Assembly (NCBI GenBank): GCA_019915135.1
Contig: JAHLMK010000013.1
Coordinates: 1,116,001-1,180,000, forward strand
DNA length: 64,000 bases
Source: Strobilurus pachycystidiatus
Taxonomy: Eukaryota; Basidiomycota; Agaricomycetes; Agaricales; Physalacriaceae
Direction of reading: 5' to 3'
Of the stretch, positions 48,164 through 60,703 are shown in pieces. The translations under genes were made by a program, and so were the position numbers. The stretch's first letter is position 1. The number at the start of each line of letters is the position of its first letter. The notes beneath the pieces are model-generated. The model ran no database searches and had not been told where the DNA came from. It worked only from the letters and a program-made list of their open reading frames with translations.

Positions 48164-49454
48164 CTATCTCTTCTCCACTCTGAGTAAGCGACGGTCCGCC
48201 AGGTGTGTGAGCGAGGCATAGGCGAGTTTCTCTAATTGCAGGATTTCTCGCCCGCTGTCCATACCTAGCCGACCGTCCGCTGCTCTATCCCCGACAAGGT
48301 ATATAGTCGCCCTGGCAGATGCGAGACGGATCAACATCAGCTCGTCGAGCCGTCTCCAAACGCCGCACAAACGCTCCAAGGAGTCTGTAAGGGGGACGAC
48401 GCGTGAGGTCGGAGGAATTAGTCGGCGACAGTCCAATTCCACTTCAAGTCTCTCCAGCAGTAATGTAGGGTGAGTGTTAGCTGCGTTCTCGATGTTGTCG
48501 AGCCACCAGTCCAGCCATTGAATGTCGTGCCTCGACACGCTAATGAGCAGATGCTTCAGCTTGTGAAGGGCAAACACAGGCATGTCTCGTGCGATTCTGT
48601 GTTTGACTGACAAAGAGGCAAGTTGATTCATGCGAAGTTACAAGAAGAAGGTGCTTGGACTTACGGGCAGGATGAGCAATGCTTCCCATCGGACTCTTTA
48701 TCGTCAGGGAAATAAAGTCGGGCAGCTTGCCGATGATGTTCGAGATGATGGGAAGGTCGTTGATGAAGAAACCCTCCAGGGTGAGCTTCTGCAGGAATCT
48801 TGACCAGCCATTGCCCGGGTCGGAAAAGATCCACGACCCAAGTGAGGACGAGACAATACCCACCTTCAAGTACATCTCTGTTATGCGAGCGACTGCTCCG
48901 GCGACATGGACAGTCCCTGAGGTCATAGTTTGAACATCCAGGAGACGTATATGTTCTACGCCAGGGAAGTGGGATGGAATGGCGGCCATGGACTCGGGTG
49001 ACTCGAGGAAGACTGCGTTGAGGGTCAGCCTCTTGACCTTCGGGGAAGCTAGGATGGAGACGAGCCCGTTGCGCTCAACGAACGACTCGAAGCGAACCAT
49101 GTGCATGAGCTCCACATCCTCGACGTTGTACAGTGAGGCAAGCACCGGCGCAAGTGCCTCATCCTGGAGGACATGTAGCCTGCTCCCATTCACGGCACTC
49201 GCCATTTCCCCGGCACGTATTCGCAGACGGTTAACGTAGGGCGGAATATGGGGCGCGTCTTGGAGGAGGGCAAGGAACTTGGAGGGCGGTTTTTTTGTTG
49301 GGGAGAATGTTATTTCTTGGAAGAGTTGTTTCTGGCAGCGAAGGCGAAAGGGCCGCGCCGCAGAGGACAGGGATATTAGTGAGAGCGGGTCACTGTGGAG
49401 CCAGTCGATGATTTCTTCGAGTAGCTCCTGCGGGAGGACGAGGATGCCGACCAT
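48164..49454 (-). CDS. F-box-like/LRR protein
   Basis: Two exons (49454-48665, 48606-48164) join to 410 residues. The N-terminus VLPQELLEEIIDWLHSDPLSLISLSSAARPFRLRCQKQLF is an F-box-like helix set. Leucine-rich segments follow (VEDVELMHMV, SPKVKRLTLNAVFLE, LQKLTLEGFF, HKLKHLLISV). An earlier in-frame alternative start at 49529 is not ATG. It is a member of the expanded basidiomycete F-box family; target unknown. Confidence 0.8.
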
Positions 49455-52400
49455 GATCGAAGAAAGAGGGATGGAGAAATGTATATGATGCGAACGGGCG
49501 CAATACAGCTTCAAGCTGTACGGATTCAATTCCGCGTGACTGTCCTATAGACAGCTCCTCCGGCCCATGAAGCGGAAGCGCTTTCCCAAGGACAGCTTCG
49601 GTTCCCAGGCGGCTGCAGAACAAGTGGGACAGAGGGCTCAGGCCAGACGAGTAATTGAGTGAGAGCGGATTGAAAATGGGAGCTCCTTGCGGGGATGATG
49701 AGGGTAGAGGGCAAGCACAGAAGACGCAGGGCTGCAAATCTGAATCACACTGGGTCAAACGATAAATGCCGGCGATTTTGATTGCCGATATCTCCGTGTA
49801 GGGTTTACTTCCGACGGTCACGATGTCCTTCCTTTCAATGTCTTTCTTGTGTCTCTGAATTCCAACTCACAATCTCCAACGCACACTGAAGCGACCACTG
49901 GTGCGACCACCGTGCATCAAAACTACTATCTCACTTGATTGCAGACGGCAAGGGCGGGCATGGCGCTGCGGCCCCATTATCAGTACTGACCTGTTCGAAT
50001 CAGTAATTCACGAGCAAACGCCTGTCATGGAACGCCTCCACAGCTTGTAAATCCGGTCGGAATTTCTGAATTTCACAGGATCGAACATGCAGCGATGCTA
50101 CTACTAGTACTAGTCGGATGGTAGCCTAGTCCTCGGTAGGTTTCGACTAGGGTGCGAAGTCTAGGCCGAGGACCGGGTTAAATTATTGAGAGCATCACAG
50201 TCTGGCCAGTTTATTGCCTTCCAACCGGGACACAAGGGCTAACTAGCGCTAACTTTCGGTTCTCTGCCCTCGGTCTACACGGTATGGACCCGCGATGTTA
50301 CTGTCCTCCTTCCCCACACGAGTCTGGACGCAAGCACGATGACGAATGTGCGGAAGGTCCGCGAGGCACGACACGAGAGCCACGGCTGCCCGAGGCGAGC
50401 CATTAAAGAGTGTGGACGATGCTCGCTGTCAGGCCTTGCGCGAGACGTTGAGAGTACTGGATGAATTTGCGGTAAGAACGGGAAGGCGAGCGAGCTGCAG
50501 GACTCCGCCGCAGGCCAAAGCAGCGGGGAAGAAGGCGGTGACAAAGGACGATGCCGACGACGACAGGTATTCTGTTTTGGGCACGCTAGTAGCCTGAGCC
50601 GAACGCGAGGTCGTCATCGAATTTTATCAGCGACAACAGCAAGGCGGACTCCAGGAGGCTTACCACTCGCTAGCTATTGAAAGTCAATCGTTTTCCCCTC
50701 AGCAATTAGATTCTCCCGGGTTTCCCTTACATAGGTCAGAAAAAATATTGGTTCGCAGTTTTCATCTAGGCGTCATTTTATGGAGATCCTAGATCAGGGT
50801 GACGTCCTGAAAGACCCCGACACGAGCTGACGAGACGTGGCTTCAGGCGACCCAGGAGCTCAACCTCATGCAGCATCACCGTCTTCCGAAGACGAAGACG
50901 ACCCCAACGACGAAGGGCCTAACCATATCAACACGAACCTGTCCACCATCAGCATAGTCGCCAAATCCTCCGCCTGAGCCGGCTTTGTGGCAACCTCAAG
51001 CTTGTACACAGCTCTGGGAGTGCGGCTACAATCTTGATGTTCCTCTCGCGCTGCGCTCTCACCGCGATACCAGGGAAATCGGACGGCGACTAGAACAGTC
51101 ATTCTTACGGCCCTTTTGAAGCCTGCCCATGATTTGCTAGGGCCCTTTGAAGCAATTCATAAGAAGGCGGCTTGCCGCAGACGATACGCAGGGATTAGAT
51201 TTCTTGGGTGGAGAAACGCCATCGAGACTTTTTGCCACTGGCAATAATTCAATGCATTTCAGCTCAGCGTTCGCATCTCAGTAATTGTCGTTATCGTCTT
51301 CCTGTAATCGGGACAATCACAGCACTGCATTTATATCTATTCAGTGTGCAGATATTTTTGCATAATTGCGGCGCGTGTCCGTGCGTCGGGTTATACTGGC
51401 AACAAGTCCGTTATGAACAATGAAAGGTTGGTTTTACGACGTCCATGGGGAAACTGAAACCACAGTGAAACATCTTGAACGATTTTTCGTCTCAAGTTCC
51501 GTTGACAACTCGGAACACACAAGTTTACCACAACGCCGAGGAGAAAGGGCATGTTCATGCCGATGTATACGCGAAGGAATATGAAGTGCATTCTGCTAAA
51601 CGAATAGGATGAGGATGGGGCCAGCAGTCCTCTTGGCCGCGTAAGGTGGGGGTATCATACGTTTCCGCCATGAGTATTGACAGAAGAGGTCGTTCACGGC
51701 GAGAGTTCTATCTGGCACCTGGAGGCTGGAAGCATGGGGGTTTTGATGCGGATCGGAAAAGCCGAATGCCGTAGATGCCGATCACTTTGATCACTCCGCG
51801 GAGCGGGTTTTTTTTTCTTTTCCCCTCTTCGACTAGCATAGCGTGAAGGCGCGTGTGGCGTATTGATTCAGTCTTACCCTTGTGATCCACCCTCGGTCTC
51901 TTCGTCCCTCCTGATTTTTCTAGGTCGCCTGTCTTTGACGTGCTTGGCAGTAAAAGACACACAAATTGGAACTTTGGCAGTAGGGACCTCTTTTATGTGC
52001 TTGTTCTCCTGATGCTTCTCAAACCATAGAACACGAAACCGTCAAGGCGGGTAGCAAGCCCCGTAACCATCTCCTCCGACCCTCCGACGCATGATACCCC
52101 CGTCGAGATTTCCCGTAACTTACCAGTTCCCTCGTAATTTTCAGACATGTTTGGCATATGCTGCGTAGCTCTTGGCTGGCCTCAACAGGCGCTATTTAAG
52201 AGCAGCAAATCGGAGAGAGGGATGGTATGTTTCCACTCGAGGTTTCTTTGTTTTGTACTACTGACTGTACTACTCTACGTGTATTTACGTGCTCGTGAGT
52301 TGAGTGTAATGATCGTCGCGTGTCTGATAGGGTCATGATGTTCGGTACGTGTTCGTACTCGTCAGTGACACGTCAACTCGCTAACCTCCAACACACCTAT

Positions 52401-53066
52401 ACAGTCAACCGATCTTGATACCCGTTTGTTCCGCCTCTTCGTGCAGCATCCATGACTCCGAGCCGAAGCATGTATTTGAACTCCCACGATGCGGAGAGGC
52501 ACCATTTCGGCAGACGGGAAGACTCTGATGATAACAGTCCCATCATCACTGCAACGAAGCGAGACAGACACCGGCGCTTGTTTTTTTTTACGCTCAAAGG
52601 TAGGTTCTGCTCTCCTATATCTCTTTCACCATATTGGACGAACAAAGCGAGGAGTAGCGAGGACTGGCGCTGCTCGACACCTTCTGATTCTTGTTCAAGC
52701 GAGGCGTATGAGAATTTAGGCCTATCAGGGCGCGTATGAGTCTCGGAAGAGGCTGTGGGTCTTTTGGAATATGCGTAAGCTGTGTTTATCAATCACCGCA
52801 CACTTACTGACTATTGAGGGTTCAGTCCAGAAGCGAATGGATTCGGACAGAGACGGTCATGGCACTGGCATTTCTCCGACGATATTCAGTCATCCCGCGC
52901 GTCTTGCTTTCCCCACCTCCGACGTGGAGTCCAGGTTCCGGACTCTTGTCGGGATGTGCTGGACGCTACCTTTTGCGCTAAAGCTGACGTGACGAGGACG
53001 AGCTTAAAAGGACAAAGAATTACCAGACTTGGCTCATCATCCTCTGCCTCTTTTCGCTTGTGCAAC
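49455..53066. other. 3.6-kb gene-poor region
   Basis: Many short frames exist on both strands (for example at 50346-50597 and 51708-51962) but none shows a domain, signal peptide or consistent introns. Two of them, AKAAGKKAVTKDDADDDRY at about 50515 and a basic minus-strand peptide at about 51800, could be exon ends of unknown genes. An 11-T tract lies at about 51808-51818. Nothing can be named. Confidence 0.45.
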
Positions 53067-54542
53067 ATGGCCTCCCCCTCTAATCCTAATATCTTCTTGA
53101 CCCGTGTTGGTGACAACCTCGATATCTCGTGGGGTTATCCCTCATCAGTCCAGATGGACAGTCGCGCTTCGACTGGGAGACGAATTCTTGTTATTGGAGG
53201 TGGTGTCACTGGCTTTACTGTCCGTCCTGACTTTCCTGAGTCGTTCATCTACCCCTCTCTAAATAATGATGTTGTCTAGACTGCTTGGGCTCTCCTAGAC
53301 GCCGGCTACGAGGTTACCATCATTTCGGAGCGATGGACCAATGCTCTGAACCGTATCACTTCTCAGATCGCCGGCGCCCTCTGGGAATGGCCGCCTGCTG
53401 TCTGCGGAAAACACACGGACGTTAGTTTTCTACTTGTCTGTGATCGTCCAGATTTTCTGACACAATGCCATCAGGTCGTTTCCCTTCACAACTCGAAACG
53501 CTGGTGCATGACGTCGTACCGCATCTTCGACAAGTTGCAGGAGATGCTGCCGTCCTACGATTACCTCGATCATGGCATCCGTATGCGCATGGCAAACTTT
53601 TTCTTCGATGAGGTTCTAGAAGACATGCCTGACCGCGGCCAGCTCGTCAAGTATGAAGAGATCGCGTCTCAACCAGGTGTAAGCACCATCGTCCTGTCAA
53701 GGCTTACACAGTAGTCTGACTAGAACCTTCAGATCAAGGGTGTTAGACGTGACTCCAACATCGTGCGAGAGCATCAGGTCAATCAAGAGGCCGGTGTGGT
53801 GGACGCCTACCAGCACTTGGCGCCGGTCATCGATACCGATGCCTACATGAACTGGCTTCGCCTTTTGTTGGTTCAGAAAGGTGCCGTCATGCAGACTCGT
53901 ACAATCGACGGTGACTTGTTATACCGGGAGGAGGAGCTGCTAGCAGAGTATGGTGCAGACGCTCTCGTCAACGCCACTGGTCTGGCTGGTCTTGAACTCG
54001 CCGGGGACCCTTCGGTTTATCCTCTCCGCGGCGCCCTCATCCGAGTCGTTAACGATGGCAAGTTGTTCCCCAAGGTTACGGAAGCACTTGCTGTTACCCA
54101 TGATGACACTCGCGGCGAAGACGAGGACATCGTCTTCATTGTGCCCCGGAACGACAGAATTCTCATTCTCGGGGGTCTTGCCCAAGCCCATCAGCATCGG
54201 CTCGATCTCACACTCGACTCTCCAGAGATTATTCGCATGCGACAACGCTGCAACAACTTTGTCCCAGGTCTCGAGAACGCGAAATATGATCCTGACGCCG
54301 CTCTTGTGCAGGGTCTTCGTCCTTTCCGCGGCTCCAACGTTCGCGTCGAACGTGAACTTCGTCCCAGGCAGGATGGCACCATGAGCCGCATCGTACACAC
54401 GTACGGACAGGGCGGTGCTGGCTTTTCCTTGTCATTTGGATGTGCCAGCGATGTCCTTCAGCTACTGGGAGAGCTAGAGAGAGAAGTCCCTCCACACAAG
54501 ATGTCTCTCAGACAGCCTTCGCGCCACTGCCTTTCCGTTTGA
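53067..54542 (+). CDS. D-amino-acid-oxidase-like flavoenzyme, copy 1
   Basis: Four exons (53067-53219, 53280-53420, 53475-53678, 53733-54542) join to 435 residues. It belongs to the DAAO-type FAD oxidoreductases: dinucleotide loop VIGGGVTGFT, TAWALLDAGYEVTIISE, SQIAGALWEWPP, ALVNATGLAGLEL, YPLRGALIRV, FIVPRNDRILILGG, GLRPFRGSNVRVE and the C-terminal HTYGQGGAGFSLSFGCA that closes the FAD site. Compared with true DAAO it has an N-terminal extension of about 35 residues and no obvious C-terminal SKL peroxisome signal (it ends HCLSV). The substrate is unknown. A paralogue lies at 59108-60703. Confidence 0.88.
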
Positions 54543-55396
54543 TCATTTTTTGCTAGACGTACATAAGTAGAGTGAATATCATCGTAGTTCTACGGAGACT
54601 CCTTTGACTTCTCTATGTGTACATTCTGAGTTCTCGGTTCGGAGTCCTATCTTTGGAAGAAGGCTCGCAAGTTCGCATCACCCTTCACTCCTCGTCATCA
54701 CACAAATGCAGAATGAATCCATACGTATCTTTCATATCCTCGATTAGTTGTCTGTCTCTCGTCAAGTTCGGTAGCCCTGAGCTGTGCGTCTACGCTCCAC
54801 CACCTGCTTATAAATTTGAAAATGCGATGGTCGTCACGTGCGCTCGATGAAATGACTCAGCGAGGTCAGCCCGGGACTCGCTCTTACCTTGCAACCCTCA
54901 TCTGCCGCGACTGTGGTTGTAACTTGTAAAACCTGTTCTCCACGTAATAGGACATAGGATCCCAGTGACGTGAAATCTTCGGCGCGTCAACGGTTCACTA
55001 CCCTCAGTATCAGAAGGCACGATTCTATCTGGATCTGATGGGAAAACGAACCTTCCCGCTACTTACCGCGAATAGATATCGACAGTGGACCCATCGTTAA
55101 CGCAGGAATGCCGCAGTATCTCCTCGATCAGAGTCGTACAAGCATCCGGCTCTTTGGCACGCCTCGATATATCTTGTCGCCTAGCCTGTGCGAGTACCTT
55201 TTCTGCATAAATTGCAGGGACTGGATGACAACGGGAAATGAAGCAGGGACTGTCTGTTATTGCAGATGGATGGCAGTCAACTGTCCATCGATGCTGGGGA
55301 ACGTGCATGGTGTCAGACGATCCTACATTGATAAGATACGACTCAGTCAGACATAAATACCTCGCTATATGACGCCTTCATCAGCTCCCACCTTCC
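54543..55396. other. Intergenic region, no gene recognised
   Basis: Spacer between the flavoenzyme and the transporter. No supported coding sequence. Confidence 0.5.
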
Positions 55397-57123
55397 ATGG
55401 ATACAGAACGGACCCCTTTGCGCAAGCGTACTCCCCTCCCAAAGCTCCAGATATGGGTCATCCTGCTGCTGCACATCGTCGAGCCGATAACGAGTCAGAG
55501 TATATACCCGTATATCAACCAGGTGCGGTCGAGGCGGCCACGCAGTGACAGGTTGAACTAACAGAAAGAATTCAGCTCATCAGTGAGCTGGATATAACCG
55601 GCGGGGACGAGAAGCGCGTGGGGTACTATGCCGGTCTGATCGTTCGTCTCATGCTTTCCTCTCTCGTCGAATGAGCTCACTGTGTGCTACTTCAGGAATC
55701 TCTGTTCTTCCTTACCGAAGCTCTAACAGTCCTCCAATGGTCGCGTCTCTCGGATTCAATTGGGCGTAAACCTGTATTGCTCATTGGGCTTGGCGGTACT
55801 ACCATCTCGATTCTGCTTTTTGGTTTGAGTCGGACGTTCTGGTCGCTGGTGATCAGTCGGTGTTTGACCGGACTACTGAACGGGAACATTGGTAAGTACT
55901 GGCGTTAACGGATGGTGACTCTGACACAAATTCTACTTCAGGCGTAATGAAAAGTGTGATAGGTGACCTTACGGATGCGTCAAATCGTGCAGACGGTATG
56001 GGTTTGATCCCAGCGATCTGGTCGTGTGGTGCTGCTTTCGGGTACGTTGGCTGCTTGATTCCTGTGATCTTGTGTCGCGCTGATGATGACAATACGGCAG
56101 GCCCCTCATTGGTGGTACGTTTGCTCGCCCGCGTGAGCGCTTCCCCAAGTCTCCGCTATTCAAGAATGCCTTCTGGGACGCATACCCTTATTTTCTTCCA
56201 TGCGTGATCTCAAGCTTCTTCGGTGTCTTGGGAATTCTTCTGACGGTGTCTCTGTACAAAGAGGTATACTTCATACCCTCTAGAGAGCCAAATCTCATGG
56301 TCTTCTAAGTCGGTGCCTCGCCGAAGTATTCGCCCTACGACGAGCCGCTCCGCGTCCTATTCTAGTGTCGAGACACTAGCAACGAACAAAGATAGTTGCG
56401 AGCCGACCTCCCTGATCACCCTCCTCACATCACGGCCGGTGGTTCTGTCCGTCTCTAACTACGTCGTCAACTCTTTCCTATACATATCATTCATTGCGCT
56501 TTTGCCGCTGTTCCTCGCTATGCCTCCATCGATTGGCGGTCTCGGAATGCAACCATCCACAATCGGCTTCATCATGGGGTCATACGGGGCCGCATGCGGG
56601 CTGTTTCAGTTCTTCTTCTTCTCGAAAATCGTTAGGATGCTAGGCCCAAAGCAAGTATATCTCAACGGAATTATGGCGTACCTGCTGTTGTTTGGCGCTC
56701 TGCCGGTTATCGGCAGGTTTGCGGGGACATGGGTCCAATGGGCCGGAATTGGAATAGTCATCGTCACATTGGTAGTCATCGATATGTCTTTTGGTGCGTA
56801 TGCATTTATTGTGGTGTTGACAATCATCATGCATTCATACTTAGCACCAATGTTCTCCAGGAGCCATATTTCTGTTTATCACTGGTGCATCCCCAAATAA
56901 AGCGTCACTGGGTGCAACGAACGGTCTGTCCCAGACGCTGGTCTCCATATCCCGTGCAATAGGTCCAGCATTTGCCACCTCTTCATTCTCGCTCTCCGTG
57001 GAGTATGACGTTCTGGGTGGATATGGGGTTTATGTCTTCTTTGTTGTTCTGTCTGCTATGGCCATTTTTCTGGCTGCAATGTTACCGGAGCAGGTTTGGG
57101 GTGATGAAGAGGACACTGATTGA
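55397..57123 (+). CDS. MFS transporter, zinc-induced-facilitator-like (ZIFL) type
   Basis: Seven exons (55397-55522, 55576-55641, 55696-55891, 55942-56041, 56101-56263, 56310-56793, 56861-57123) join to 465 residues. Twelve hydrophobic helices can be counted. Family motifs are LSDSIGRKPVLLIGLGG (MFS motif A after helix 2), SRCLTGLLNGNIGVMKS, PAIWSCGAAFGPLIGG, and FITGASPNKASLGATNGLSQT after helix 10. The central loop is short and basic (SVPRRSIRP). Fungal members are proton-coupled transporters often called tetracycline-resistance-like; their substrates are mostly unknown. It lies between the two DAAO-like genes and could export or import a metabolite handled by them. Confidence 0.9.
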
Positions 57124-59107
57124 CGATTGAGTCATCTTAAAAAGGCCCTCGATACATGAGCACTGGCACAATATTTTGAAGCAAAGTTGCCAGGGAGTAG
57201 ATATCATATCATAGGTTGACACGGACGAGGCTTTGCGGCCATACCTAGTGGAATGAATTGGAATACACATCATGCACTGGAGACCATGTCTAGCAGACAT
57301 GTACAGAGTCAGCGAGAAGTTTGAGTTAGCCTACAGTATGGCACTTCAGCCCTCGAAGATCCACCACACCGCATTACAGTCATTCTCGCAGCCTGACAAG
57401 AGAAGGGAAAGGCGCAAACCAAGTTTGGGAGTGACGTGACGCTTCCTTGGTCATTCGTCGAGTGCACTCGATATTTGCTCCTGTCGAGCTGGACGGAGTG
57501 CTTCCTTTACTACAGTGCTTCTCACATTCTTTGATGTACGTGACGGACTGCCAGTCGCAATTCCAAAAGTCAAGACGGGAATTTCTGACAATAAGACGGT
57601 CCACTGAGTACTAAGTAGACATTTCTTGTCTTCTATCATATGCGTACTGGCGCCTTTGCTCGTCAAGTCAACATCTTCCACGGTGTGTGTTAAGCTGATC
57701 TTCTGAACTGCGAACGGTTCTGATCCCTGTAGTCACTAGAATCTTCAAGGACACCTGTTGTAGCTGTACCGTGCAAAGTAATCATTGATCGACTATACGA
57801 CTCCCGTGTGCTATTCTGCAGTCTTGCACTGCAACTCATCTCCATGGCAATGAGGCTTGCGGGACTCCTGATTAGTGCATCGCTGAATAATCTGGCTCGG
57901 GAGCGTGTGATGTACGCGGCTCCACGAGAGTTCTATCGACGGGCCTGGTTGTGAGTCATATCATTTGCGTTGCGGGTGAGGGACCGCTGGGCCCGGGATA
58001 GGCCTTCCCCAGATAATAATATCTATCTCCACTTGCAATTGTTGTGGGCAGGACCTCATGGTATACATATCCCCGAAAGTCTAGTGCAAAGCTAACCATC
58101 GTAACGGGCGGGGATGAGCTGCAATGACAAAGACCACCGTAATGCTGGCTTACCTGGAAGAAACTATGCATCACTCCGCATCATATGATGTCTCTTGAGT
58201 ATGCAGTGCGCTTTTCTGGATTCGTCAATCGCGTCCCAACGTCAAACACACAAGAAACCTGACGTCATTCCCACATGAAGGTGCGACATCCGAGTCGGTA
58301 TGTCAGAATCAAGCCTACGCGTGCGATGCTCAAAGATCGACTATGAGCATTTGATAAGGGTTGATGGACGTTGGTTCGAGTCGAAGGTCCCATCAGCTCA
58401 GAGGAAGCCAAAGCGTGTCAAACGAAACAGCCAGACACATGCTTAGAAGAGCCGGACGTGATGCAAATTTGCTAACAGTAAGAGTCGGACATGTCACTGT
58501 ACCTACGTCGCTGTCGCACCGAGAACTCCAGACTGGTGGGGGTACACAAGCTACCTCTGAGGAATAGAAACATGGCGAGATCATGCAATGAAAATGAGCA
58601 GCCCCACTGCAAAACATCGACGAGATGATACTTTTGACAGACAGACAGTCCTTGGCGTATGGAACCTCGGCGAAAGGGCGGGTCGCCCCGATCAGACCGT
58701 GGTCCGATCAACTCACCCGGCTCATACCTAGGCTTCCCCTTTTACTACGACATCACAACATTTGACAAACTGTCGATTGAGGGGAGGTCAGTCTTCTCAA
58801 GTGAAGTCAAACTGTGTACGCTTCTGGTCATAATTTGCTCCTAACTACTCAATCTTTCATTAGAACCCTTCCTCATGCTCTGAGCCGCGACATGACGGCT
58901 TCATTTCGGGACACCTCTCACTCGCATCCGCTTGGTACATGCGTTTCTTGCCTGCCGCATCATGGTTCTACATCTCAGAAGCCCGTCAATCACAAACAAC
59001 AGGATCGAAGTACCCTAGGAATTTTTCATGAGCAACTTTCCGAAGCGGTTACTTAAAGCCCGATTGCCAGCAAATTCAAACCTGTCCCCCTCGTTGACTC
59101 CACTTGC
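57124..59107. other. 2-kb intergenic region, no gene recognised
   Basis: Short frames on both strands (for example 57451-57681 minus, 58361-58567 plus) have no domain. A GGTTCGAGTC sequence at 58374-58383 resembles a tRNA B box but no cloverleaf can be built around it. Confidence 0.45.
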
Positions 59108-60703
59108 ATGTCATACACCGTCGCACCACTGCTTCCACTTCCCAATTTCTTCTTGATTCGTCGCAATAGGGAACTCGTTATCGATCGCCAGCAGTCAGTG
59201 ACATTGTTTCGGCGTGTGCATGTACCGAAGAGTAGAGTCGTCGTTGTTGGAGGTGGCGTGACTGGTCTTACAGTTTGTGAGCGCTTTCCCGGCTGGTGGC
59301 CTTACTAAGGTCAACATCAGACAGCTTGGGTTCTCCTGGACGCTGGGTACGAAGTCTTCGTCATCTCTGATCAGTGGGCGGACCCCAGAAAACGCATAAC
59401 ATCCCAGATTGCCGGCGCTTTGTATGTGCTTTCATCCAAGAAGCTTCATTTCGGTCACATCCTTGCTGTAGATGGGAGTGGCCTCCAGCTGTTTGCGGAA
59501 AACACACTGATGTGCGCGACTTCCACTGCCTCGTATCGCCAAACACTCATCCATTGTACTAGCCGATCTCCCTACACAACTCGAAGCGCTGGTGTATGAC
59601 CTCGTATCGTATCTTCGAAAGTTTGCAGGACCTCATACCTCCCAGGAAGTTTCTTGATCATGGCGTGCGCATGCGCATGGCCAACTTCTTCTTCGATAAG
59701 AAGCTGGAAGAGATGCCCAACAGTGATCAGCTTGACAAGTTCGACGAAATTGCGGCGCAGAAAGATGTACGTCCTTCGAAATCCCCGCAATTCACGCTCT
59801 GACGGGGCCTTGTCTAGATCAAGCACGTCAGGCGAGACCCCAGTATCGTCGGCGAGCACCATGTGAACCAGCGGGCCGGTGTGGTCGACGCATATCAGTA
59901 CTTGGCGCCAGTCATTGACACCGATGTCTACATGGACTGGCTCCGTTTCCTGGTCATATGTAAAGGCGCTGTCCTACAGACTCGTCGCATAGAGGGAGAT
60001 CTTCTCGACCAGGAGGAAAGTCTACTCGGTGAGTACCGCGCTGAGGCCATAGTCAACGCGACAGGCCTGGCTGGGTATGAGCTCGCTGGGGATAAATCTG
60101 TCTATCCTCTCCGGGGTGCTCTGATTCGCGTTATTAACGATGGTAGACTGTTCCCGAAAGTAACCCAGGCACTTGTGGTGACACATGATGATACACGCGG
60201 TGAAGACGAGGATATTGTGTTCATCGTGCCACGGAATGACCGTATCCTGATCCTTGGCGGTATGGGTCCACTTCCATATTGCTTTTGATCCGCGACCTCT
60301 GAAGCAGCCGTAGGACTAGCACAGCCAAACTGTCATGAACTCAATCTCAATCTGAAAAGTCCTGAAATTATTCGCATGCGGGAGCGGTGCAACAAGTTCG
60401 TACCCAATCTGGAGAACGCGGAGTATGATTCGGATGCGCCACTGGTTCAGGGTCTGCGCCCGTTTCGCGATGCAAACGTCCGAGTAGAGCGGGAACATCG
60501 TCTGAGGAAGGACGGCTCCATGAGTCGTATCGTTCACTCTTATGGTCAGGGTGGGGCTGGATTCTCTTTATCGTTTGGGTGTGCCAGTGACGTGAGTTCA
60601 GACTTGCCGAAAAGACAGGAACTCTGATTGGTGTCGATAGGTTCTCTACCTGATTGAGGAACTAGAACGCGATGTCCAGCCCTCCCCGATGGGAATGTTG
60701 TAA
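59108..60703 (+). CDS. D-amino-acid-oxidase-like flavoenzyme, copy 2
   Basis: Seven exons (59108-59272, 59321-59421, 59472-59511, 59563-59766, 59818-60259, 60314-60591, 60641-60703) join to 430 residues. It matches copy 1 along its whole length (VVVGGGVTGLT, AWVLLDAGYEV, ITSQIAGAL, HNSKRWCMTSYRIF, YPLRGALIRVIN, HSYGQGGAGFSLSFGCASD). Three introns are at positions shared with copy 1 and three are extra: one after GAL, one after LILG and one after ASD. The 204-nt exon is the same length in both copies. The divergent N-terminus (MSYTVAPLLPLPNFF) differs from copy 1. The substrate is unknown. Confidence 0.86.

Noticed and set aside
52397..52792. A 131-residue minus-strand frame before the first DAAO-like gene
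   Set aside because: Composition is not protein-like, there is no motif, and a T-run interrupts the promoter-side sequence; kept only as part of the gene-poor region.
58374..58383. GGTTCGAGTC resembling a tRNA B box
   Set aside because: No A box at the right distance and no acceptor, D or anticodon stems can be built on either strand.
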